A stretch of 48,033 nucleotides of DNA from a virus. The notes beneath the pieces were generated by a model. The model made no database searches and was not told the DNA's origin. It was given only the letters and a program-made list of their open reading frames with translations. Positions 44,270 to 48,033 of the stretch are shown here, one piece after another. The DNA is taken from IMG/VR virus record IMGVR_UViG_3300028844_005083, positions 1 to 48,033 of that record, one strand, 5' to 3'. The position numbers and the translations under genes were made by a program. How positions within the stretch are numbered: position 1 is the first letter of the stretch; each line of letters starts with the position of its first letter.

Positions 44270-44622
44270 TACCGTCTCCTCTTGGCAGATTTCTTGGCGG
44301 CCTTAGATCTGACTTTGCTTGGTCGATATCCAGACTTCGCTCTCTTCTTGGAATACTTCTTTCGGGCTTTTTTACCAGCAGAAGATCGTCGGTATTTCTT
44401 GGCCTTTGCTCTTTCAGAAGAGGACATCTTCTTATATTCTTCGAGATCAAACTCGTCATCTTCATCGTCCTCATACCCCTCTAGATCTCTGAGTGCGTCC
44501 TCGTACCCATCCATATACCCGTCTTCATATTCTTCTTCGGTATCATCTTCAATATGGGCATCTTCCCTCATATTGATGTAGGTATCCATCACTGATTTTA
44601 TCCACTCTGGGTCTTTGAACAT
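44269..44622 (-). CDS. Acidic-then-basic small protein, possibly virion-internal
   Basis: A 117-residue protein with a split charge plan. Residues 20-62 are highly acidic (DDTEEEYEDGYMDGYEDALR), while residues 68-117 are almost all Lys, Arg, Ser and Ala (KAKKYRRSSAGKKARKKYSK and on to KRRR), like a histone tail. A perfect late box (44645-44652) and GGAGGA lie upstream. The basic tail would bind DNA, and the acidic part would neutralise it before packaging or act as scaffold. This resembles small core/internal head proteins in plan, without detectable homology. Confidence 0.6.
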   Translation of the reverse strand: MFKDPEWIKSVMDTYINMREDAHIEDDTEEEYEDGYMDGYEDALRDLEGYEDDEDDEFDLEEYKKMSSSERAKAKKYRRSSAGKKARKKYSKKRAKSGYRPSKVRSKAAKKSAKRRR

Positions 44623-44644
44623 GAGCTTAGCTCCTCCGTTTTCG

Positions 44645-44652
44645 TATTTATA
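44645..44652 (-). promoter_or_regulatory. T4-type late promoter box
   Basis: An exact TATAAATA on the minus strand, 22 bases before the ATG at 44622, with GGAGGA in the leader. It makes 44622-43607 a late operon. Confidence 0.75.
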
Positions 44653-44653
44653 A

Positions 44654-44661
44654 CATAAATA
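44654..44661 (+). promoter_or_regulatory. Late-type promoter box (CATAAATA) for the resolvase gene
   Basis: CATAAATA on the plus strand, five bases before the ATG at 44667, so the predicted start coincides with the ATG (leaderless). It is one base from consensus and forms a divergent pair with the box at 44645-44652. Confidence 0.5.
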
Positions 44662-44666
44662 TCTCT

Positions 44667-45230
44667 ATGAAAACAGCAGGCGTTGACTACAGTATGACCA
44701 GCCCAGGCATTTGTACCCATTGGGGTGAAAAATGGTCTTTCGAAAACTGCCGCTTTTATTATCTGACCAAGATTAAAAAGCTGGAAGGTAAGTTCTTCGG
44801 GGGTTTGGTTTCGGGCAGACTTCTTAAAGACTTCAAGTCACCCATGGAAAGATATGATTTCATATCTGATTGGGCCTTGGATAAGACGTCTTTTTACAAT
44901 CATGTCATGATCGAAGGTTATGCCTATGCTGCTACTGGCAGGGTATTCGACATCGGCGAAAACACAGGCATTTACAAACATAAGCTGTGGTTGAATAATA
45001 CCCCTCTAAGTGTGGTCACTCCGACCCAGATCAAGAAGTTTGCCACTGGGTCTGGTGCCGCTACCAAAGAGCACATGTATGAGTCCTGGATGCAGGAGAC
45101 TGGGATGGATCTACAGCGGGAAATGACCCCAAAAAGATCCAATATCGGGAATCCCACCAGCGACATCGTCGATGCCTATTATATTTGTAAGTATTTGTTC
45201 CACGAAGGCGGACTCAAGGTAGACCCCTAA
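44667..45230 (+). CDS. RuvC-like Holliday-junction resolvase / nuclease
   Basis: A 187-residue protein with an RNase-H/RuvC-type fold: the first strand KTAGVDYSMTSPGICTHWG has the Asp near residue 7, HVMIEGYAYAATGRVFDIGE the Glu near 80, and NPTSDIVDAYYICKYLF the C-terminal Asp pair. The PTQIKKFATGSGAATKEHMY stretch is typical of RuvC-like phage enzymes. T4 resolves junctions with gp49 (endonuclease VII), a different fold; marine relatives often carry this RuvC type. It should cut branched DNA before packaging. There is no ribosome site in front of the ATG. Confidence 0.78.
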   Translation: MKTAGVDYSMTSPGICTHWGEKWSFENCRFYYLTKIKKLEGKFFGGLVSGRLLKDFKSPMERYDFISDWALDKTSFYNHVMIEGYAYAATGRVFDIGENTGIYKHKLWLNNTPLSVVTPTQIKKFATGSGAATKEHMYESWMQETGMDLQREMTPKRSNIGNPTSDIVDAYYICKYLFHEGGLKVDP

Positions 45231-45790
45231 CGGAACATTGCCATCGTTCGCCCTATGTCTGTCTGTTTAGGCGCGGGTTTCCCCGTCTTGATGTACGATA
45301 TCAGATCTCTCTCGCTCCTGATCTCGATCTCTTCGTCGGCCTCATATCCACGCTCATAAATTTCTAAAAACTCGATGTGTTTCGCCCAGTCAAGCTTATT
45401 ATAGATGATTTTAGCAGCCTTTTTCGCCGCTGGTGCACCACCTTGCTTGATTTCTAACGAGCTGACACCTGCATCGAAAACGACTCTATGCCACCCCATG
45501 CTCGCTAGCAGTCCATCGAGATTCGAGTCTCTGTCCACTTTACCACTCTTAAGATCGCCCCACATGCTCTCGGTTTCTTCGTCTCCATCTTCGAACCCGT
45601 ACGTCTCTGCCCACCTTTTCTTCAGTGCCTCACCGCCGAATTTAGACAAGTTGTTGACTACTATTTCGTCATGATAGGGTCGAACACCCCTTTTCATGGG
45701 GAAAAGGGATAATTCATCTGTTTTGACGTTGACCCACCCTTTACGGCGGAATCTGACGGCCTCGGCGATAAATTGAAGGAATGTTTTCAT
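45227..45790 (-). CDS. Protein with a T4-type capsid-targeting sequence
   Basis: A 187-residue protein that begins MKTFLQFIAEAVRFRRKG. The first ten residues nearly equal the T4 capsid-targeting sequence MKTYQEFIAE of internal proteins, which is cut by the gp21 prohead protease after Glu before Ala; here FIAE is followed by Ala. The mature part is basic and mixed (GWVNVKTDELSLFPM, HRVVFDAGVSSLEIKQGG) with an Ala/Lys helix (APAAKKAAKIIYNKLDWAKH). So it is probably packed in the head and injected with DNA. It overlaps the resolvase gene by four bases, convergently. Its own activity in the host is unknown. Confidence 0.65.
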   Translation of the reverse strand: MKTFLQFIAEAVRFRRKGWVNVKTDELSLFPMKRGVRPYHDEIVVNNLSKFGGEALKKRWAETYGFEDGDEETESMWGDLKSGKVDRDSNLDGLLASMGWHRVVFDAGVSSLEIKQGGAPAAKKAAKIIYNKLDWAKHIEFLEIYERGYEADEEIEIRSERDLISYIKTGKPAPKQTDIGRTMAMFR

Positions 45791-45791
45791 A

Positions 45792-46709
45792 TCATTTATT
45801 TAGGCGACTTAGCTTCTCAAAGTGGTTCTTCGCCTTAACTTCAGCTATGATTCTCTTGGTGATCGGATTAGTGAACTTACCAGCTATCCCACTAGGTCCG
45901 AATATTTCTTTACGCATATCATCCAGACTCGCGTCACTCATATGGTCTTTAATCTCTTCAATAAGCTCTACTACTTCTCTAGTTGCGTCCTGGTAGTTTT
46001 TCCCTTCCAACAAACTTCTACCCAACATACCTGCTACCAGCAAAAATCCAATAATTAATGCCACTAGTCCGACTATTGCTATTTCTTCGAGATAGTATTG
46101 GGATGCAGCAGCAAATCCGATGACTAACATGCCAACTGCCAGAACTGCACCACCCAACTTTCGGTCCACTTTGATAGTGACAAATGCACCACCAACAATC
46201 ATGAAGAAGCCCACAGAAAAGGCGAGAGTGATGAAACTCCGCATATTCTGTAATGCTTGTTGTCTTACTTCCCTGTCAGATTCCGCGTAATCGGCGAGGA
46301 GATCTTCTAGACCCTCTACCTGACCTATCGCGGCAGCAGCACGGACATTTGCCGTATCCAGATCTTCTAGAGCCTCTTCTATCCTCACCTGCTCTTTGTG
46401 GGCCTCTTTGGCGGAGTCTCTTATCGATCCCGCTCTTATTTCTATTTCTTCCGTCTGAGGCGTCATTTCTTCGTCTGGGATCTCGGCGGTCCTCCATAGA
46501 ATCTCTTCGGCCTCCCTGTCGATATCGTGGAGGTGAGAGTCTATGAGACTGCTTGATTGATGGATTTCGGTGGTCTGCTCTATCTGCTCTCTGACGGTGT
46601 CCACCATTTGTATTGAAGGGTGGTCTACCGAACGTGATGAAGTCGGGGTCACCGAGCAACTCATTAAGAACGACATGGTTAGCATTATACTGATTACCAC
46701 ACGCATCAT
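45792..46709 (-). CDS. Lipoprotein-like membrane protein with coiled coil and C-terminal membrane helices
   Basis: A 305-residue protein. The signal peptide MRVVISIMLTMSFLMSCSVT ends in a lipobox-like LMSC. Residues about 30-145 are a charged coiled coil (EIEIRAGSIRDSAKEAHKEQ). Three hydrophobic helices follow: SFITLAFSVGFFMIVGGAFV, GGAVLAVGMLVIGFAAASQY and IAIVGLVALIIGFLLVAGML. The tail is polar (NYQDATREVVELIEEIKDHM). The plan is that of phage envelope proteins involved in lysis or superinfection immunity, but no named family fits. GGAGGTG precedes the ATG. It stops one base before the capsid-targeted protein's ATG. Confidence 0.6.
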   Translation of the reverse strand: MMRVVISIMLTMSFLMSCSVTPTSSRSVDHPSIQMVDTVREQIEQTTEIHQSSSLIDSHLHDIDREAEEILWRTAEIPDEEMTPQTEEIEIRAGSIRDSAKEAHKEQVRIEEALEDLDTANVRAAAAIGQVEGLEDLLADYAESDREVRQQALQNMRSFITLAFSVGFFMIVGGAFVTIKVDRKLGGAVLAVGMLVIGFAAASQYYLEEIAIVGLVALIIGFLLVAGMLGRSLLEGKNYQDATREVVELIEEIKDHMSDASLDDMRKEIFGPSGIAGKFTNPITKRIIAEVKAKNHFEKLSRLNK

Positions 46710-46747
46710 TTACACCTCCAAATAATACCAAAGACAAAATCAGTGCT

Positions 46748-47047
46748 TCAACCATCATTGCGATTTTTTCTATTATGCTTTAATCTCTGGTCGTTCAATC
46801 TTCTTCTGATCATCTTCATTTCACCAGTGTCTTCATTCTGAACAATAATCGGGGTACTTGGACGTCTGAGAGAATAAGACTTGATGATCCCTAAATTGGG
46901 GGATTCACCCAGAGTCTTAGACCATCTTTCATATTTTCTTCTTCCAGTTACTTGATTAAATTCTTCTGGTGTCAACTGGAATACTTTAACACCTTTGTAC
47001 TCGCTCACGATCTTCCCCTTTTGGGGAAGATGATTCATCTCGTTCAT
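46748..47047 (-). CDS. Hypothetical basic protein
   Basis: A 99-residue protein from ATG 47047 (a GTG one codon upstream is also possible). GKIVSEYKGVKVFQLTPEEF, NQVTGRRKYERWSKTLGESP, then a very basic C-terminus (MIRRRLNDQRLKHNRKNRND). The ATG overlaps the stop of the upstream gene (TGATG), so the two are coupled. The pattern suggests a small RNA- or DNA-binding protein; no family is recognised. Confidence 0.5.
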   Translation of the reverse strand: MNEMNHLPQKGKIVSEYKGVKVFQLTPEEFNQVTGRRKYERWSKTLGESPNLGIIKSYSLRRPSTPIIVQNEDTGEMKMIRRRLNDQRLKHNRKNRNDG

Positions 47048-48033
47048 CACATCAGTTTTTTTTTCCGCTTTTTCTTGACACCCACAACACCGTCACGGTG
47101 TTGTGGGATAGCGGTGGTTGTTGTGCCAGCATCTTCTTTGTGGTAGTAATCGCCCCTAATACCTAGGTGGTCTGGGTTAACTTGGAAGTAGGTACCAGTC
47201 TTCTTAGGATCTTCTGCGGCAACGACTACCTTATATTTTCCGCTCATCCCCTCTAGATTGACGTAGTGGTAGAAAAGATCATCTCCTTCTTTATACTTCT
47301 TGGTCTCTCCGTTGGAGTTATAGGCCTGGAATCTTTGTACGACTTTCGCCTTCTTCCAACCTCTGCTCTTCGGGTTTGCCTGATCTTCCCACCACTCATT
47401 GATGGGTTGAGGAGTGCTACCAGCGAGTTCGTCTAGGGTCCAAACCGTTCTTCTCTCGACTGCTTCGCCGATCACCTTGCCACGCATGTCCTTGGCGAGC
47501 TTGCTGATTCTTCTTCTGACTTCTTTGTCCTTGGTGAAGAACTCGACATGGGCGATTCTACCGTCAGACGTAGCAATCGCAGTGTCTGAACTGTAGTTGA
47601 CCTTGATTGCCTTGGTGAATGCCTGAGAGGACTTCTTGTCTTCGAACCTGTAGGTGGCAGGAATAGCCTTGAGCGGCATGCCGCTGGCAGTCTCGTTGAT
47701 CAGTTCCTTCGCCTTCTCCTCGTCATACACTTTGAAGGTGTGGTTCTCTTTGGTTTTGTTATCCCTAATTGTGTAATGGCTTGAGCTGACTTTGACGACT
47801 CTACCCTCTAGTTTTTTTCCACCGTTCTTGGAAAAAAACTGCTGGTCTTTACCAACTGTTTGTCTTGCCTGCTTAGCGGTCAAGGTGCCCATGCCTTTGG
47901 TGGCAAGGTCTCTAAGGTCTACCGACTCGTCCAACATCAAGTCATCGTGGTTGTCGATGGCCCAAATGTGGGCATCTCCTATTTTATTAAATTCTTTAGC
48001 GATATTGCCGTCGCTATCGTAGACACAATACTT
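47047..48033 (-). CDS. Uncharacterised protein, 5' end beyond the window
   Basis: An open frame running off the right edge; at least 328 residues are visible. The reading continues upstream of the first internal ATG (47937) without a stop to 48033 (VYDSDGNIAKEFNKIGDAHI then WAIDNHDD), so the true start lies outside. Visible parts: a small domain (KGMGTLTAKQARQTVGKDQQ), a beta region KLEGRVVKVSSSHYTIRDN, a basic central part, and a C-terminal beta domain (GKYKVVVAAEDPKKTGTYFQ) with a very basic tail (VGVKKKRKKKLM). No family is recognised. Confidence 0.55.
   Translation of the reverse strand, partial: KYCVYDSDGNIAKEFNKIGDAHIWAIDNHDDLMLDESVDLRDLATKGMGTLTAKQARQTVGKDQQFFSKNGGKKLEGRVVKVSSSHYTIRDNKTKENHTFKVYDEEKAKELINETASGMPLKAIPATYRFEDKKSSQAFTKAIKVNYSSDTAIATSDGRIAHVEFFTKDKEVRRRISKLAKDMRGKVIGEAVERRTVWTLDELAGSTPQPINEWWEDQANPKSRGWKKAKVVQRFQAYNSNGETKKYKEGDDLFYHYVNLEGMSGKYKVVVAAEDPKKTGTYFQVNPDHLGIRGDYYHKEDAGTTTTAIPQHRDGVVGVKKKRKKKLM

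Noticed and set aside
1-48033. A cyanobacterial host based on the cyanophage-like baseplate genes.
   Set aside because: No photosynthesis or carbon-metabolism genes are seen in the window; the same baseplate types occur in T4-like phages of other marine bacteria.

Overview
The window looks like part of the genome of a T4-type contractile-tailed phage (marine/cyanophage-like myovirus group). The evidence is a near-complete T4 baseplate gene set in T4-like order, T4-type late promoters (TATAAATA), gp32 and gp33 homologues and a gp4 head-completion protein. No photosynthesis gene is present, so a cyanobacterial host cannot be claimed. Host-type promoters (TTGACA/T, 17 bp, TATAAT) suggest a bacterium with an ordinary sigma-70.

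Layout. (1) 1-22151, minus strand: neck (gp14 fragment, gp13-like), a probable fibre, a DUF4815 giant protein, gp8, a gp7-position protein, gp6, gp25, a membrane GAF-like protein, a PAAR tip, a beta-helix protein, a collagen-like fibre, gp5 (OB plus needle, no lysozyme), a gp27-like hub, gp53 and gp48. (2) 22171-26358, plus strand: gp4, a gp2-like protein, a tail-tube/initiator protein, the gp26 hub chaperone with a -1 frameshift extension, and a gp29-like tape measure. (3) 26368-27638: gp32 and gp33-like genes behind a terminator. (4) 27732-29922, plus: two virion-type proteins. (5) 29906-32174, minus: PD-(D/E)XK nuclease, adenylate-kinase-like NMP kinase and an adenylosuccinate-synthetase homologue carrying the PurZ signature (GSTGKG instead of GDEGKG). 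This is the most striking system here: a candidate 2-aminoadenine (Z) nucleotide module in a T4-like phage. (6) 32211-43385, mostly minus: many small accessory genes, two tRNAs (Gly-TCC, Lys-TTT), a structured intergenic RNA candidate, an HNH nuclease and a CobS/MoxR-like AAA+ ATPase. At least seven matched sigma-70 promoters with related spacers serve this region. (7) 43607-48033: small late proteins sharing an LDLNFLTE-type peptide, an acidic/basic protein, a RuvC-like resolvase, a protein with a T4-type capsid-targeting sequence, a lipoprotein-like membrane protein, and a gene running off the right edge.

Regulation. Two promoter classes are visible. TATAAATA late boxes precede structural genes, including divergent pairs at 22171-22184, 27655-27692 and 44645-44661. 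Consensus sigma-70 promoters precede gp32 and the accessory genes. One ~165 bp control module (promoter, two sets of short direct repeats, palindrome) is present twice, at 36713-36876 and 43441-43612. Several promoters sit so close to start codons that the mRNAs should be leaderless or nearly so.
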